The notes: a model not told the origin generated them from the letters alone. A stretch of 64,000 nt of DNA from Burkholderiaceae bacterium (GCA_947472645.1 CANJBQ010000004.1:1-64000), one strand, 5' to 3'. Numbered from the stretch's first letter, positions 32,083-44,792 are shown. Made by a program: numbers and translations.

Positions 32083-32712
32083 ATGAACACATTGACAAAA
32101 TCCATCCCTCAAATTGCTTTAACCGGGGGTATTGGCAGCGGGAAAAGTGCAGCCGCTATGGAATTTGAAAATTTAGGGATACCTATCATAGATAGTGATG
32201 CATTAGCCCATGCAGTTACATCTCCTGGGGGAGCAGGAATCGCTCCAATTAAAATTGAGTTTGGTGACGAATTTATCACCTCAAGTGGAGCACTAGATCG
32301 CCCTAAAATGCGCGAGCATGTCTTTAATTACCCCGCCGCTCTTGCAAAACTTGAAGCAATAACCCACCCACTGATCCGCCAAGCTAGTGACTTGGAGGCG
32401 CGTAAAGCGCTTGAAAAGAATCCCCCTTACATTATTTTTATGATTCCATTGTTATTCGAGTCTTCAGGATGGCAGGAGCGCTTTGCAAAAATTGTGGTGG
32501 TAGATTGTTCGGTGGATACTCAAATTGCTAGGGTGATTAAACGCAATCACTTGCAGCAAGAACTAATTGAAAAAATCATTGCGACTCAGGCTCCCAGAGC
32601 AATGCGTTTGCAGTACGCAGATTATGTCTTGCAAAATGAGGGCCCAATGGAGGATCTTCATTCACAAGTTCAAGAAGTCCATCAACACATTTTAAATCTA
32701 CCGAAGAAGTAA
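32083..32712 (+). CDS. coaE: Dephospho-CoA kinase
   Basis: IALTGGIGSGKSAAAMEFENLGIPIIDSDALAH. Confidence 0.96.
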   Translation: MNTLTKSIPQIALTGGIGSGKSAAAMEFENLGIPIIDSDALAHAVTSPGGAGIAPIKIEFGDEFITSSGALDRPKMREHVFNYPAALAKLEAITHPLIRQASDLEARKALEKNPPYIIFMIPLLFESSGWQERFAKIVVVDCSVDTQIARVIKRNHLQQELIEKIIATQAPRAMRLQYADYVLQNEGPMEDLHSQVQEVHQHILNLPKK

Positions 32713-32811
32713 CCTAGGGTTTATATGGACTCGGTCATTCCTTTAAAATAAATTTCCTCATTCATGGAATTTAAACTTAGAATACTGTTATTGAAAGAAT
32801 AAATATTAAAA

Positions 32812-33564
32812 GTGCTCATTTACGAATATCCGTTTAACGAAACCGTTCGCAGTCTTCTGCGCTTGGAATATCTATTCAATCGTCTTGAGGTTTATCTGAA
32901 CTCTGATGATCCTGATCATCATTTAACGGCTATCAGCCTGATATTCGATATTGGTGAGGTCACCTCTAGGGCTGACTTAAAATCCAGCCTCTTAAAAGAA
33001 TTAGAGCGTCAACGTGCCTTATTAAGCTCATTTCGCTCAGAAGCCGCCGTAAATGCAGAGGCTTTGGAATCTACGATCTCAGAAATTGAAAGTTGCCTTG
33101 CGACCCTGAATCAACTGATTGGTAAACCCAATACCATCCTGAATGACAGCGAATGGCTGAGTATGATTCGGACCAGACTGAGCGTTCCAGGCGGTACTAG
33201 TCCTATTGATTTGCCAAGTTTTTATAGTTGGCAACATCGCCCCGCTCAAGAACGAAGAGCGCAACTGCTGACCTATACACCGTCTTTTGCAGATTGGAAG
33301 TCAACCTGCAATCTTTACTTAAAGTTATTACGTCAATCAGCCGACTTTTATGAGGTGAGCTCAGAAAATGGCTCTTTTCAGCAAATGTTATCTGGAAAGA
33401 CTTACCAATTAGTTCGTGTGCGACTTGCAGAGAGCGATCTAATTCCAGAAATTAGTGCCAATAAACACATGCTATGGATTCGTTTTTTACAAAGCTCAGG
33501 GCACGCCAAACCACAGGCTGTGACTACGAATATTTCATTTTCACTGACGCTGTGTAACCTTTAA
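32812..33564 (+). CDS. zapD: Cell division protein ZapD
   Basis: YEYPFNETVRSLLRLEYLFNRL; GTG start; adjacent to coaE. Confidence 0.92.
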   Translation: MLIYEYPFNETVRSLLRLEYLFNRLEVYLNSDDPDHHLTAISLIFDIGEVTSRADLKSSLLKELERQRALLSSFRSEAAVNAEALESTISEIESCLATLNQLIGKPNTILNDSEWLSMIRTRLSVPGGTSPIDLPSFYSWQHRPAQERRAQLLTYTPSFADWKSTCNLYLKLLRQSADFYEVSSENGSFQQMLSGKTYQLVRVRLAESDLIPEISANKHMLWIRFLQSSGHAKPQAVTTNISFSLTLCNL

Positions 33565-33992
33565 TTCAGTAATTTTTTCTGACGCATCATCTCAATAATG
33601 ATGATCGTTGCAGGCAATAAAGGCTCAGGCTTGATATGCCCATCTAAAGTCAGTGACTGCCAAAACAGTTCCTGCCCTTCTAGGCCTTTGGCAACCCCAT
33701 CCCATGACTTCACTACAGATAGATGTAACCTCACATATGCATGGGGATAATCATGCTCTATAACGTCCCAGGCTAGACTTTCATGAATCTGTATATCTAA
33801 CTCTTCCTTAAGCTCTCTCGCTAAAGCTTGGTGGACCGTTTCACCTGTCTCTATCTTGCCACCAGGAAACTCCCAGTAACCCGCGTAGGGCTTTCCTTCA
33901 GGTCTTTTTGCAAGTAAAAACTGTCCTTGATGAAGAATAATGCCTACCGCAACTTCGGTAATGGGTCGCTGTTGCGGATGATTGCTACTCAC
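33561..33992 (-). CDS. mutT: MutT-like Nudix hydrolase (8-oxo-dGTP diphosphatase)
   Basis: GYWEFPGGKIETGETVHQALARELKEELDI. Confidence 0.92.
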   Translation of the reverse strand: MSSNHPQQRPITEVAVGIILHQGQFLLAKRPEGKPYAGYWEFPGGKIETGETVHQALARELKEELDIQIHESLAWDVIEHDYPHAYVRLHLSVVKSWDGVAKGLEGQELFWQSLTLDGHIKPEPLLPATIIIIEMMRQKKLLN

Positions 33993-34847
33993 TTAATGCG
34001 AGCCTGCATAATGCCTTGCAAACTGCCAAGCTACTCGACCTGATCGAGAGCCTCTTTCTAATGCCCAAATTAAGGCCTCAGGTTTGGCCACCTCGATCGC
34101 CTCCTTCGCGACTCCAAAATGCTCTAACCAATGAGCCACAATGCCTAAATACTCATCTTGTTTTGGTGGATAAAAGGAAACCCACAAACCAAAACGCTCA
34201 GATAAGGAAATTTTCTCCTCAACCACTTCACCAGGGTGAATCTCGCCATCAGTCATGTGCCGATAGGACTCATTATCCGTCATGTACTCAGGCAATAAAT
34301 GGCGTCGATTGGATGTTGCATAAATAAGGACATTGTCGACTTGGGCAGATAAAGAACCATCTAAGGCAGACTTCAAAGCCTTATATCCAGCCTCGCCTTC
34401 TTCGAAAGATAAGTCATCGCAAAACACGATAAATCGCTCTGGTCGGGTAGCTAATAGCTCCGTCAGGTCCTGTAAGTCAGATAAATGTTCTTTATCAACT
34501 TCAACTAAACGTAAGCCGTCTTTTGCATAATGATTTAAGCAAGCTTTAATTAATGATGATTTACCAGTGCCACGAGCGCCTGTTAATAAAACATTATTTG
34601 CCGGCTTTTTCGCAACAAAATGGGCCGTATTACTCATAATCGACTCTTTTTGCCGCTCGATCGACTGCAAGTCATCAAATGAGATATCAGATAAGTGTTT
34701 GATCGGCTTTAAAAAACCAACGCTTCCTAATATGCTTTGGCGATGTTGCCATTTAAATGCCTTGGCACTACGCCAATCTTCTTGCGTTAAAGGCTTTGGA
34801 AAAAATGCTTCCAAGTGACCTAATAATCTTTCCAAATTGTCAGACAT
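33993..34847 (-). CDS. DUF815-family ATP-binding protein
   Basis: NVLLTGARGTGKSSLIKACLNHYA; FIVFCDDLSFEEGE. Confidence 0.9.
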   Translation of the reverse strand: MSDNLERLLGHLEAFFPKPLTQEDWRSAKAFKWQHRQSILGSVGFLKPIKHLSDISFDDLQSIERQKESIMSNTAHFVAKKPANNVLLTGARGTGKSSLIKACLNHYAKDGLRLVEVDKEHLSDLQDLTELLATRPERFIVFCDDLSFEEGEAGYKALKSALDGSLSAQVDNVLIYATSNRRHLLPEYMTDNESYRHMTDGEIHPGEVVEEKISLSERFGLWVSFYPPKQDEYLGIVAHWLEHFGVAKEAIEVAKPEALIWALERGSRSGRVAWQFARHYAGSH

Positions 34848-34878
34848 AAATTTTTAAGGTTGGTGCCCTACCAATTCA

Positions 34879-36105
34879 TTAAGAACGGTAGTCAGCGTTA
34901 ATCGAAACATACTCTTGTGAAAAATCACATGTCCACATTGTACGTTCAATTACTCCCCTTCCCAATTCTACGGTGATCAATATCTCCGCTTCTTTCATCA
35001 CCCTTTGCCCATCTGCCTCCAGATAGTCAGGATTTCTGCCACCGTTTTTTGCAACCCAAACATCCCCAAGATATAACTGCACATGGCTAACGTCTAAATC
35101 GACGATACCCGCATAGCCAATCGCTGCCAAAATACGGCCTAAATTAGGGTCGCTTGCAAAGAATGCCGTTTTTACGAGTGGTGAATGAGAAATCGCCTCC
35201 CCCACTAAACGACACTCTGCTAATGTTTTTCCACCCTTAACATGGACCGTCATGAATTTAGTTGCACCTTCACCATCTCTCACAATTTGTTGCGCTAAAT
35301 TTTGAGCAGTTTCTAGCAACATCGCCTTGAACTCGGCATAGGATTTCGATTGGGTATTTCCAATATGAAGCCCACTTTTGCCGGTAGCCATGACGATAAA
35401 TGAGTCATTCGTCGATGTGTCGCCATCAATAGTGATGGCATTAAACGACAAATCTGCAACCTCTTTTGTCAGCTCTTGTAGCAACGCTGGAGAAATCTGC
35501 ACATCAGTACCGATATAACCCAACATCGTCGCCATATTCGGATGAATCATTCCAGCGCCTTTACTCATGCCAGTCATTGAGATGAGCGTGCCATCAATGC
35601 TTTTTTGAATGGAGTAAGCCTTCGGTAAGGTGTCAGTCGTCATGATGGCCTGGGCGGCATCAAACCAACCAGCATCGACCAAATTACTCTTCGCCTGTGG
35701 TAAAGCAGGCAGTATTTTTTCTATGGGTAATGGCTCTAAAATAACCCCCGTAGAAAAGGGTAAAATTTGCTCAGATTGCCACCCCATCATTTGGGCTACT
35801 TCTTGGCAGGTTTTTCGAGCATCTTGAAGCCCTGTCTCGCCTGTCCCAGCATTCGCATTTCCGGTATTGATAATCAATGCACGGATTGAAGCGTTGGAAG
35901 CCAAATGCTCTTTACAGACTTGAACGGGAGCGGCACAAAATCGATTTAATGTAAAAACACCAGCTACTGAAGTATTTTCAGATAAGGTGATGAGTAATAC
36001 ATCTTTACGTCCAGGTTTTTTAATTCCAGCCTGTGCATAGCCTAGCTGGATACCTGGAACCGCGTTTAAAGAGGAGGCTTGCAAAGGAAGAAGATTAACA
36101 GGCAT
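34879..36105 (-). CDS. argJ: Bifunctional glutamate N-acetyltransferase/ornithine acetyltransferase
   Basis: [23 protein letters not shown] autocleavage region. Confidence 0.97.
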   Translation of the reverse strand: MPVNLLPLQASSLNAVPGIQLGYAQAGIKKPGRKDVLLITLSENTSVAGVFTLNRFCAAPVQVCKEHLASNASIRALIINTGNANAGTGETGLQDARKTCQEVAQMMGWQSEQILPFSTGVILEPLPIEKILPALPQAKSNLVDAGWFDAAQAIMTTDTLPKAYSIQKSIDGTLISMTGMSKGAGMIHPNMATMLGYIGTDVQISPALLQELTKEVADLSFNAITIDGDTSTNDSFIVMATGKSGLHIGNTQSKSYAEFKAMLLETAQNLAQQIVRDGEGATKFMTVHVKGGKTLAECRLVGEAISHSPLVKTAFFASDPNLGRILAAIGYAGIVDLDVSHVQLYLGDVWVAKNGGRNPDYLEADGQRVMKEAEILITVELGRGVIERTMWTCDFSQEYVSINADYRS

Positions 36106-36203
36106 AGGAGTAAATGATCAGAATAAAAAAAGCTTCCATAAAAATGAATTCATTATAAGATGACCTTCATGAATTAACGATGACCATCCGATGGATTAAC
36201 TTC

Positions 36204-38966
36204 CTAAACTAATACACCATGGCAATGCTTGTATTTCTTACCACTTCCACAAGGACAGGCATCATTACGGCCAACCTTAGGAACGGTATTGACGATTGGC
36301 TTTAACTTTAAGGACTGATCAGAATCTTGTTCAGCACTCTCTCCAGTCTCACTTGGGTCTGCATGCCGATACTGAACATCACCAATATTTTCTAAATCTT
36401 CTTGAATGGCGCCAGTTGCTTCATTGAGTTGTTCTGTAGAAGCAATTCTCACAGTCATGATGGTTCTAGTGATATCTTTTTTAATAGCATCTAAAAGATC
36501 TGAATATAATTCAAATGCTTCACGCCGATACTCTTGCTTTGGATCCTTCTGTGCATAACCTCGCAAATGGATACCTTGGCGCAAATAATCTAATGCCGCT
36601 AAATGCTCTCTCCAATGCGTGTCTAAACTTTGTAAAAAAACTGATCGCTCAAAAGCGGTAAAAGATGCTTGGTCTGCTTGCTGAATTTTTGCTTGATGAT
36701 TCTTTTCAACAGCCTCGAGCACCCAATCTTGTACATCCTGTATTTCAATTTGCTCTTGCTGATTCACTCTAGACTGTAACTCAACCTGAACGCCCCATTC
36801 ACTTAATAATTCACGCTCAAGACCTGCAATATCCCACTGTTCTGGAAGCGCTTCCGCATCTACATAAGTGTTAACAACGTCATTAAATACATCTTGACGT
36901 AAATTCGCAGTCAAGATACTGACATCTGTAGTTTCTAATACTTGATTTCTGAGATGATAAGTTTCACGTCTCTGATCGTTGGCAACGTCATCAAACTCTA
37001 GCAACTGTTTGCGTATATCAAAGTTTCTACCTTCAACTTTTCGCTGGGCAGACTCGATCGATCTTGTCACCATGTTAGCTTCAATGGGCTCACCTTCTGG
37101 CATTTTTAATCGATCCATAATAGATCGCAAACGCTCACCAGCAAATATGCGAAGCAAGTCATCATCTAAAGATAAATAAAATCTTGAAGAACCTGGGTCG
37201 CCTTGCCGTCCAGATCTACCCCTTAACTGATTATCGATTCTTCGACTTTCATGTCTCTCCGTGCCAATAATATGCAAGCCACCCGCTTGCACAACTTGCT
37301 CGTGCAAACTTTGCCATTCATCCTCTAATTGCTTAATTTTTTCTTTCTTTTGTTGATCATTCAAAGAATGATCTAACTCGACAAAGGTCGATTGTTTCTC
37401 CACATTTCCACCGAGCACAATATCTGTCCCACGACCGGCCATATTCGTGGCAATCGTAATCATCTTTGGTCGGCCTGCCTGAGCAATAATCTCGGCTTCA
37501 CGAGCATGCTGCTTAGCATTGAGTACCTGATGCGTTAATTTTTCTTTCGTCAACATATTTGAAATTAACTCAGAATTTTCAATCGACGTTGTACCAACTA
37601 ACGAGGGTTGACCTCTCTCAAAACACTCTTTGATGTCTGCAATCACCGCTTTATAGCGCTCTTCAGATGTTTTATAAATTTGGTCTTGCTTATCGTTTCT
37701 AGTACTGAGCCTGTTTGGCGGTATAACAACCGTTTCCAAACTATAAATTTCTTGAAACTCATAAGCCTCGGTATCAGCAGTTCCCGTCATCCCAGATAAC
37801 TTAGCGTACATTCTAAAATAATTTTGGAATGTAATCGTTGCCATCGTCTGATTCTCACTTTGAATCGCGACCCCTTCCTTTGCTTCAACAGCTTGATGCA
37901 ACCCTTCAGACCATCTTCTACCGGTCATTAAACGACCCGTGAATTCATCCACAATAATCACTTCACCGTCTTGCACGACGTAATGCTGATCTCGATTAAA
38001 TAAGGTATGTGCCCGTAATGTAGCAATTAAGTGATGCATCAACGCAATATTTTGTGGGGCATATAACGAGTCCCCCTCTTTTAACAACCCGATTTGCGCC
38101 AGAATATTTTCAGCTTTTTCATGACCACTTTCGGTCAAAAATACTTGTTGGGTTTTTTCATCAATGACATAATCGCCAGGCTTTTCGACGCCTGTACCAT
38201 CAGCTTTCTCTTCTCCGATTTGACGTTCTAAGTAACCAGGAATCACATTCATTTTGAGATAAACCTCAGTATGATCATCTGCCTGACCAGAAATAATGAG
38301 CGGCGTTCTTGCCTCATCAATCAAAATGGAATCTACTTCGTCAACAATCGCGTAATTTAAACCTCGCTGGACTCTTTGTCCTACATCATGGACCATGTTG
38401 TCACGCAAATAATCGAAGCCAAATTCGTTATTCGTACCATATGTGATGTCTGCAGCGTAAGCTTGGCGCTTCTCTTCATGCGACATTTGCGACAAATTAA
38501 TCCCTACAGTCAGCCCTAAAAAGTTATACACTTTTGACATCCACTCAGCATCTCTTTTTGCCAAGTAGTCATTTACTGTAATTACATGGACGCCTTGACC
38601 ACTTAAGGCATTCAAGAAAACTGTCAATGTTGCTGTTAAGGTTTTACCCTCTCCAGTTCTCATTTCAGCTATTTTGCCTTGATGCAGGGCCATACCACCG
38701 ATTAACTGAACATCAAAATGGCGCATTTTTAAAGCTCTTTTGCCGGCTTCACGAACCATCGCAAATGCTTGAGGCAATACATCGTCAAGTGTCTTGCCGT
38801 CTGCTAGCAATGACTTTAACTCAGCAGTTTTGGCCTTTAATTGCTCATCACTCAGAGCCTGAAATTCAGCCTCTAAGGCATTAATAAGAACAACCGTTTT
38901 GCGGTATTGCTTCAAAAGGCGGTCATTGCGACTGCCGATGATTTTCTTAATGAGTCCAGATACCAT
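36204..38966 (-). CDS. secA: Preprotein translocase ATPase SecA
   Basis: [34 protein letters not shown]-terminal [14 protein letters not shown]. Confidence 0.98.
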   Translation of the reverse strand: MVSGLIKKIIGSRNDRLLKQYRKTVVLINALEAEFQALSDEQLKAKTAELKSLLADGKTLDDVLPQAFAMVREAGKRALKMRHFDVQLIGGMALHQGKIAEMRTGEGKTLTATLTVFLNALSGQGVHVITVNDYLAKRDAEWMSKVYNFLGLTVGINLSQMSHEEKRQAYAADITYGTNNEFGFDYLRDNMVHDVGQRVQRGLNYAIVDEVDSILIDEARTPLIISGQADDHTEVYLKMNVIPGYLERQIGEEKADGTGVEKPGDYVIDEKTQQVFLTESGHEKAENILAQIGLLKEGDSLYAPQNIALMHHLIATLRAHTLFNRDQHYVVQDGEVIIVDEFTGRLMTGRRWSEGLHQAVEAKEGVAIQSENQTMATITFQNYFRMYAKLSGMTGTADTEAYEFQEIYSLETVVIPPNRLSTRNDKQDQIYKTSEERYKAVIADIKECFERGQPSLVGTTSIENSELISNMLTKEKLTHQVLNAKQHAREAEIIAQAGRPKMITIATNMAGRGTDIVLGGNVEKQSTFVELDHSLNDQQKKEKIKQLEDEWQSLHEQVVQAGGLHIIGTERHESRRIDNQLRGRSGRQGDPGSSRFYLSLDDDLLRIFAGERLRSIMDRLKMPEGEPIEANMVTRSIESAQRKVEGRNFDIRKQLLEFDDVANDQRRETYHLRNQVLETTDVSILTANLRQDVFNDVVNTYVDAEALPEQWDIAGLERELLSEWGVQVELQSRVNQQEQIEIQDVQDWVLEAVEKNHQAKIQQADQASFTAFERSVFLQSLDTHWREHLAALDYLRQGIHLRGYAQKDPKQEYRREAFELYSDLLDAIKKDITRTIMTVRIASTEQLNEATGAIQEDLENIGDVQYRHADPSETGESAEQDSDQSLKLKPIVNTVPKVGRNDACPCGSGKKYKHCHGVLV

Positions 38967-39075
38967 AATTTTCTTCGTTTAATTTCAGCATATGAGTTTA
39001 TCATTCATACATTGGTTTTTATAAAATGTTGCCGAAAACCACCACCTAACTCATTGTATTGCTTGAAGATGACCT

Positions 39076-39570
39076 ATGCCAGAAGTTAGAAAATCAAAAC
39101 ATCTATTAGAAATAGGCTCTTTTTTTCAATCCGAAACGATCGACTCTCCCGTCGCCCATCTTTTACAAGATATCAAGCAACGTAAGAATCTTCAAATAAC
39201 CCTCACTGAAGCTTTAAATAAGATGGGCTTAGGGCAGTATTCCAACGAAATTTCACTTGGTGAAATTAATGAAAAAAATGAAATTAAGTTAATTGCACAA
39301 AAAGCCGCCATCATTAGTAAGTTAAAGAATAAACTTCCTAGCTTGCTGAACTTCTTTCGCGAATCTGGATTTCCCCTAAAAGGTATTCACTTAAAAGTGA
39401 CGCCTAAGGCTGCATCGATACAGTTATCACGAAATACGGCAGAAATTGAATTGATTCCCATGACAGCGGTAAAAACGAGTAAAAAAGCTTGGGAAGATTT
39501 ACTACATGATCTTGAGATAGACTCTCCCGTGCATCAAGCCGTCAAGGCCTTACTCAAGAAGATTAATTAG
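39076..39570 (+). CDS. DUF721/DciA-like protein
   Basis: Divergent from secA, convergent with lpxC; family assignment by context and length. Confidence 0.55.
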   Translation: MPEVRKSKHLLEIGSFFQSETIDSPVAHLLQDIKQRKNLQITLTEALNKMGLGQYSNEISLGEINEKNEIKLIAQKAAIISKLKNKLPSLLNFFRESGFPLKGIHLKVTPKAASIQLSRNTAEIELIPMTAVKTSKKAWEDLLHDLEIDSPVHQAVKALLKKIN

Positions 39571-40477
39571 TTTTTTCTGTGGCAACCTGATACGCCAAAG
39601 GTGCCTGTGACATCTGCTCAAAACTAACAACTTCATAACTATCGGGCTGAGAAAACATCTTACGTAATAAAAGATTGTTTAAGGCATGGCCTGATTTTTC
39701 AGCGACATAAGTACCAATAATCGCATGACCAGCTAAATAGAGGTCTCCAATGGCATCTAAAATTTTATGACGAACAAACTCATCTTCATAACGAAGCTCT
39801 TCATTATTTAAAATCCGATGCTCATCTAAAACAATGGCGTTGTCTAAACTTCCCCCTCGAGCTAATCCTACCTCTCTTAATGCCTCGACTTCGTGAGCAA
39901 AACCAAAAGTTCGTGCTCGACCAATTTCTTTAACATAGCTAGTTTCATCAAAATCAATAACACATCGTTGACCGGTCTTATCTAATGCAGGGTGTTTAAA
40001 GTCAATTGTAAAATCTAATTTAAAGCCAAAATGTGGCTCCAATCTCGCCAATTTATCACCGTCAGTGACTTCAATGATCTTTTTGATTTTTATGAATTTT
40101 CTGGGCGCTTCCTGTATTGCAAGGCCTGCGGATTGGATTAAAAATAAAAAAGATGCCGCACTGCCATCCATAATCGGGATTTCTTCACCATCAATCTCGA
40201 CTAGCAAGTTATCAACCCCCAAACCTGCACACGCTGATAACAAATGTTCAACCGTCGATATGCGACTATCGCCGATTTGTAAAACACTCGCTAATCTTGT
40301 ATCTGATACATACTCTGCCTTTGCAGGAATCTGTATTTGTGACTCTTGATCAATTCGTACAAATGTAATCCCAGAGTTAATGGGTGCAGGCTTCAAAAAT
40401 AAGTTGGATCGATTACCCGAATGAAGACCTATACCAACAGTCTTAATTGCTTCAGTGATCGTTTGCTGCTTCAACAT
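39563..40477 (-). CDS. lpxC: UDP-3-O-acyl-N-acetylglucosamine deacetylase
   Basis: [38 protein letters not shown]. Confidence 0.97.
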   Translation of the reverse strand: MLKQQTITEAIKTVGIGLHSGNRSNLFLKPAPINSGITFVRIDQESQIQIPAKAEYVSDTRLASVLQIGDSRISTVEHLLSACAGLGVDNLLVEIDGEEIPIMDGSAASFLFLIQSAGLAIQEAPRKFIKIKKIIEVTDGDKLARLEPHFGFKLDFTIDFKHPALDKTGQRCVIDFDETSYVKEIGRARTFGFAHEVEALREVGLARGGSLDNAIVLDEHRILNNEELRYEDEFVRHKILDAIGDLYLAGHAIIGTYVAEKSGHALNNLLLRKMFSQPDSYEVVSFEQMSQAPLAYQVATEKTN

Positions 40478-40505
40478 ATTTTTTATTCCTACACCATTAA
40501 GGTTC

Positions 40506-41006
40506 TTAGATGCTAGCTAAAACTGCCTGAGCGCCACTAACTTCGAATTTACCTGGACCTTCAACGGCAATATGCTTCACAACACCATTATCAATAACCA
40601 TGGCATAACGTTGCGAACGGACGCCTAAACCTCTTGCAACTAAGTCAAGCTCTAAGCCTAAAGCTTTTGTCCACTCAGCACTTCCATCAGCCATCATGCG
40701 CACTTTTTTTCCAACTTTTAAATTGTCACCCCATGCACCCATGACAAATGCATCATTTACGGAAACACACCAAACCTCGTCAATACCTTTAGATTTGACG
40801 GCGTCAAAATGTTCTACATAACTTGGGACATGTTGTGCTGAACATGTTGGAGTAAAAGCACCCGGCAAGCCAAAAACAATAATTTTCTTACCTGTTACGA
40901 TGTCAGATACTTTAAATGCATTAGGTCCAATCGTGCAACCCGGCGTTTCTTCAGCAATATATTCATACAATGTAGCGTTTGGTACTTCTTGATTTAAAGC
41001 AATCAT
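40506..41006 (-). CDS. Peroxiredoxin (Prx5/AhpE-like)
   Basis: [23 protein letters not shown]. Confidence 0.95.
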   Translation of the reverse strand: MIALNQEVPNATLYEYIAEETPGCTIGPNAFKVSDIVTGKKIIVFGLPGAFTPTCSAQHVPSYVEHFDAVKSKGIDEVWCVSVNDAFVMGAWGDNLKVGKKVRMMADGSAEWTKALGLELDLVARGLGVRSQRYAMVIDNGVVKHIAVEGPGKFEVSGAQAVLASI

Positions 41007-41024
41007 CTTTCTCTCCTGTTAAAA

Positions 41025-41109
41025 AAATCAATCCTTCACTATACAGATAGTATCGTAGTCGTCGTCAATTGGAGGAACGAACCACCAAAATATAGTAAAG
41101 GATTGATTT
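41025..41109 (-). repeat. 19-bp inverted repeat between ftsZ and the peroxiredoxin gene; candidate terminator/attenuator
   Basis: Arms 41025-41043 and 41091-41109 match at 18/19 (G-U wobble on minus-strand RNA); U-run follows on the minus strand. Confidence 0.85.
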
Positions 41110-41121
41110 TACAGGGGGAGT

Positions 41122-42435
41122 TTAGTCAGCTTGTTTCCTTAAAAAAGCAGGGATATCATAAAACTCTGTCCCTTTTTCCAACATCGTTCTAGCCTGTGGA
41201 GAACTCGAAGCGCCTAAACTTGTTGGGGCAACACGGTTTGGAGATTGCCTAAATACAGATGGAATACTAGCGTCTGTGTCTGCAACGCCACTTTCTAAAG
41301 ACGTTTGACCCATCGTAGGAATACTAGTGGCATACCCTGATGTTACCTTATGCATCGCTGCCGTTGTTATTGGACTAGTCGGTTGAAAAACACTTAAGTC
41401 TGCCATTGTTGGCATTTGGCCGTATGTTCCTGTAGCCTGCTCGCGCCAAACCACCTCTACCTGACCTGACTGACTTTTCTTCCCGCCATTTAGACCCGTC
41501 GCAACAACCGTAACACGTATTGCATCAGCTAAGGACTCATCATAAACAGTTCCAAAGATAATCGTTGCATCTTCTGCCGCATAGCCCCGAATTGCGGCCA
41601 TCACTTCTCTTGTTTCCGAAAGCTTTAATGAGCGACTAGCCGTAATATTGACCAACACTCCTCTTGCTCCTGATAAATCAACTCCCTCTAGCAACGGTGA
41701 AGCAACTGCTGCTTCAGCCGCTAAGCGAGCGCGATCAACGCCACTCACTGTAGCCGTTCCCATCATGGCTTTACCTTGCTCACTCATGACAGTTTTTACA
41801 TCCTCAAAGTCAACGTTAATTAAGCCATGCTCATTAATGATTTCAGCAATGCCTGCTACTGCATTGTGTAAAACATCATCTGCAGTACTAAATGCTGTAT
41901 GCATTTCTGCATCTTCTCCCATTACCTCAAATAGTTTCTCATTTAAAACAACAATTAAAGAGTCAACGTGCTGCTCTAACTCACGCGCACCCTCTTCAGC
42001 AACTTTTGATCGCTTCGCACCCTCGAAATCAAATGGCTTACTCACGACTCCAACAGTCAAAATACCCATTTCTTTCGCAATTTGCGCAACAACGGGAGCT
42101 GCTCCAGTCCCAGTTCCACCGCCCATACCTGCGGTAATAAATACCATGTGTGCACCCTGCAAACAATCAGCAATTCTTGTTCTTGCCTCTTGCGCAGATA
42201 ATGCTCCAACTTCTGGTCTTGCCCCAGCTCCAAGCCCAGATTCACCGAGTTGCATATTCACTTCTGCTTTTGAGCGCTTTAATGCGCCAGCATCCGTATT
42301 CATACATATAAATTCAACACCTTGAACACCACGACGAATCATGTGTTGTACGGCATTGCCCCCAGCGCCACCAACTCCGACCACACGTATGTTGGTCTTT
42401 CCGGCAACATTGACATCTAAAATTTCAAATTCCAT
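41122..42435 (-). CDS. ftsZ: Cell division protein FtsZ
   Basis: GGAGGNAVQHMI, GMGGGTGTGAAPVVA; C-terminal IPAFLRKQAD. Confidence 0.98.
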   Translation of the reverse strand: MEFEILDVNVAGKTNIRVVGVGGAGGNAVQHMIRRGVQGVEFICMNTDAGALKRSKAEVNMQLGESGLGAGARPEVGALSAQEARTRIADCLQGAHMVFITAGMGGGTGTGAAPVVAQIAKEMGILTVGVVSKPFDFEGAKRSKVAEEGARELEQHVDSLIVVLNEKLFEVMGEDAEMHTAFSTADDVLHNAVAGIAEIINEHGLINVDFEDVKTVMSEQGKAMMGTATVSGVDRARLAAEAAVASPLLEGVDLSGARGVLVNITASRSLKLSETREVMAAIRGYAAEDATIIFGTVYDESLADAIRVTVVATGLNGGKKSQSGQVEVVWREQATGTYGQMPTMADLSVFQPTSPITTAAMHKVTSGYATSIPTMGQTSLESGVADTDASIPSVFRQSPNRVAPTSLGASSSPQARTMLEKGTEFYDIPAFLRKQAD

Positions 42436-42495
42436 ACTTCCTCCAAGGTTAAATACAACTGACGATTGACGACTACTTTAAAAACACCTACAAAC

Positions 42496-43725
42496 TTAAA
42501 AATTACCGGTAAACCACTCTCGAATTCTTTTAGCAATTCCTCCAAGTGGAATCGATTTATTAGCCTCTTGGCCCTGTATCATTTGCATACGCCCTTCTCT
42601 TAATAAACCAATACTTGCAGAATATTTAGGGTGGCGAATAACGTCTTTTAAATGACCGCTGTAATCAGGCACACCGATTCTGCAGGGCTTATTAAATACT
42701 TCCTCGGCCAAATCCTCAATACCTGGCATGCTCGCACAACCACCTGTCAATACAACACCGGCCGGCACTAAATGCATATATCCGGAATGCTCCAAAGCAT
42801 CCATAACGAATTTAAATAACTCTTCAACCCTCGGTTCAATGACCGCTGCAAGGGATTGTCTTGAGATCGGCTTGGACTCGCGATCACCAATCCCTGGGAC
42901 TTCTAACATGGACTGTGGATCTGCTAATGATTGTTTGGCAATGCCATGCTGAATTTTTAGATCTTCAGCATCCATCGTTGGCGTTCGTAATGCCATAGCA
43001 ATATCATTCGTGATTTGATCACCACCTAATGGAATAACTTCGGTATAACGAATTGCTCCTTGAGAAAATATAGCAATATCAGTAGTACCACCACCGATAT
43101 CAACTAAAACAACTCCCATTTCTTTTTCGTCTTCAGTAAGTACCGCTAATCCGGAAGATAAAGGTTGAACAACGAGTTCGTTCACCTCAAGGCCGCAACG
43201 TCGAATACATTTAATAATGTTTTGTATCGCACTGTCTGCGCCAGTGACAATATGTGCCTTTACTTCTAATTTCTGCCCACTCATCCCAATCGGATCTCGA
43301 ACGTCCTCTTGGTTATCAATCAAAAACTCTTGTATTAACATATGCAGGATTTGCTGATCAGTCGGAATATTGACTGGCTTAGCATTTTCTATCACTCTTT
43401 CAACATCTAAGGCAGAGACCTCTTTATCTCTAATAGCATACATACCAGTACTGTTATAGCTTTGAACGTGATTTCCTGAAATAATGGTAAAAACATTTTC
43501 TACACGACACTGCGCCATTACTTCAGCTTCTTCAAGTGCTTTTTGTATTGACTTAACAGTATCTTCAATATTGACTACAACACCTTTTTTGATTCCTTTT
43601 GACGGGGTACTTCCAATACCTATAACATCAAATTCTCCAGTTTCATGGACCTCAGCAACAAGTGCTACCACCTTGGATGTGCCAATATCCAAGCCAACTA
43701 GCAAGTTACGATTATCTTTACTCAT
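42496..43725 (-). CDS. ftsA: Cell division protein FtsA
   Basis: LLVGLDIGTSKVVALVAEV; VLVDIGGGTTDIAIF. Confidence 0.98.
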   Translation of the reverse strand: MSKDNRNLLVGLDIGTSKVVALVAEVHETGEFDVIGIGSTPSKGIKKGVVVNIEDTVKSIQKALEEAEVMAQCRVENVFTIISGNHVQSYNSTGMYAIRDKEVSALDVERVIENAKPVNIPTDQQILHMLIQEFLIDNQEDVRDPIGMSGQKLEVKAHIVTGADSAIQNIIKCIRRCGLEVNELVVQPLSSGLAVLTEDEKEMGVVLVDIGGGTTDIAIFSQGAIRYTEVIPLGGDQITNDIAMALRTPTMDAEDLKIQHGIAKQSLADPQSMLEVPGIGDRESKPISRQSLAAVIEPRVEELFKFVMDALEHSGYMHLVPAGVVLTGGCASMPGIEDLAEEVFNKPCRIGVPDYSGHLKDVIRHPKYSASIGLLREGRMQMIQGQEANKSIPLGGIAKRIREWFTGNF

Positions 43726-44792
43726 TCACTCTTCCGTCCATCTATCATTTTTGTTTTTTGTAAATCATTCACATTATTTTTTGATGCCGTCTCTAAAGTT
43801 TCTTGATGGAGCCGATTTACCTTTTTACGACCGCTATCTTGTAAGGCCTCTTCTATAACAACAGTTCCTAGTACAAGTTCTTTTGCCTTGGATTCTGTTT
43901 TTGATGCTCCCCGAATTGCAAAGCCATTGGCATAACGTAAGTCGACATACTCAATTTTGTTAGGTAATTTTTCTTTGGCATCTGGCCAAACTTTAAAAAA
44001 ACGATTCAGCCTTGTTTTTAATTGGCTTCTATCTTTTTGATCCAAATCTCGACCCAATTCAAAAGTCATTCCATTATCTAATTTGGCCGTCCACGAATAT
44101 CGTGAGCTTAAATTTAAGGATGTCACTTTTGCTTGAAATGGTATAAACCATTCATTTAACTGTTGATAAAGGTCCATCACCTCTTTATTACTATTCATTG
44201 GTCCCGAAAATTCGACTAAATTTTTATATAACTCGGCTTCAGCTAAATTCACCGTAAATAATTCGCCATACTGATTAATTAATTTAGCTCCTTCATTTGA
44301 TCCCCACATCCCAACAGGCTCTTGTTCCTCTATAGTGACAATGAGTCCATTTGGCCAAACTCTTCTGACGCTTGCCGATCTCACCCAAGATAACTCTTCA
44401 AATATTTTTCGAGTTACATCTAGACGAATGCTAAAAAAGTTACCGGTTAATTGATTAACGACTTTGGAGCGCACTAAAGCTTGATTGATGTGTGCTAAGT
44501 TCTGATCATTATTACTTTGTAATTGAATTTGGTTAATGGTAAAAACTGGACGTTGACCAATCCAAAATAAAACCCATAACAAAATTAACCCCATAAAAGC
44601 AAACAAGATGAAATGTGTGAGCTTTTTCATGCGTTCAGCCGAATTCCATATGGGAGAACAAACGAAAGCTAAAATCGTTACAAATCCTAATAACATTCCT
44701 TTTATCGTCGATAAAAAGCCGTTCAACAAAACCTCACCAAAGGATATTTGCTGCGACTTATTTTTAATAGCATTTACAGTGTTTGAACTCAT
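43722..44792 (-). CDS. ftsQ: Cell division protein FtsQ
   Basis: Single TM followed by POTRA-like region; between ddl and ftsA. Confidence 0.94.
   Translation of the reverse strand: MSSNTVNAIKNKSQQISFGEVLLNGFLSTIKGMLLGFVTILAFVCSPIWNSAERMKKLTHFILFAFMGLILLWVLFWIGQRPVFTINQIQLQSNNDQNLAHINQALVRSKVVNQLTGNFFSIRLDVTRKIFEELSWVRSASVRRVWPNGLIVTIEEQEPVGMWGSNEGAKLINQYGELFTVNLAEAELYKNLVEFSGPMNSNKEVMDLYQQLNEWFIPFQAKVTSLNLSSRYSWTAKLDNGMTFELGRDLDQKDRSQLKTRLNRFFKVWPDAKEKLPNKIEYVDLRYANGFAIRGASKTESKAKELVLGTVVIEEALQDSGRKKVNRLHQETLETASKNNVNDLQKTKMIDGRKSE

Noticed and set aside
40506-41006. Peroxiredoxin gene between ftsZ and lpxC as a novel insertion
   Set aside because: From general knowledge this order is common in Burkholderiales; not unusual in itself.
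41648-42325. 225-aa plus-strand ORF antisense to ftsZ
   Set aside because: Ser/Thr/Pro/Ala-rich mirror translation of a highly conserved gene; no RBS or domain evidence.
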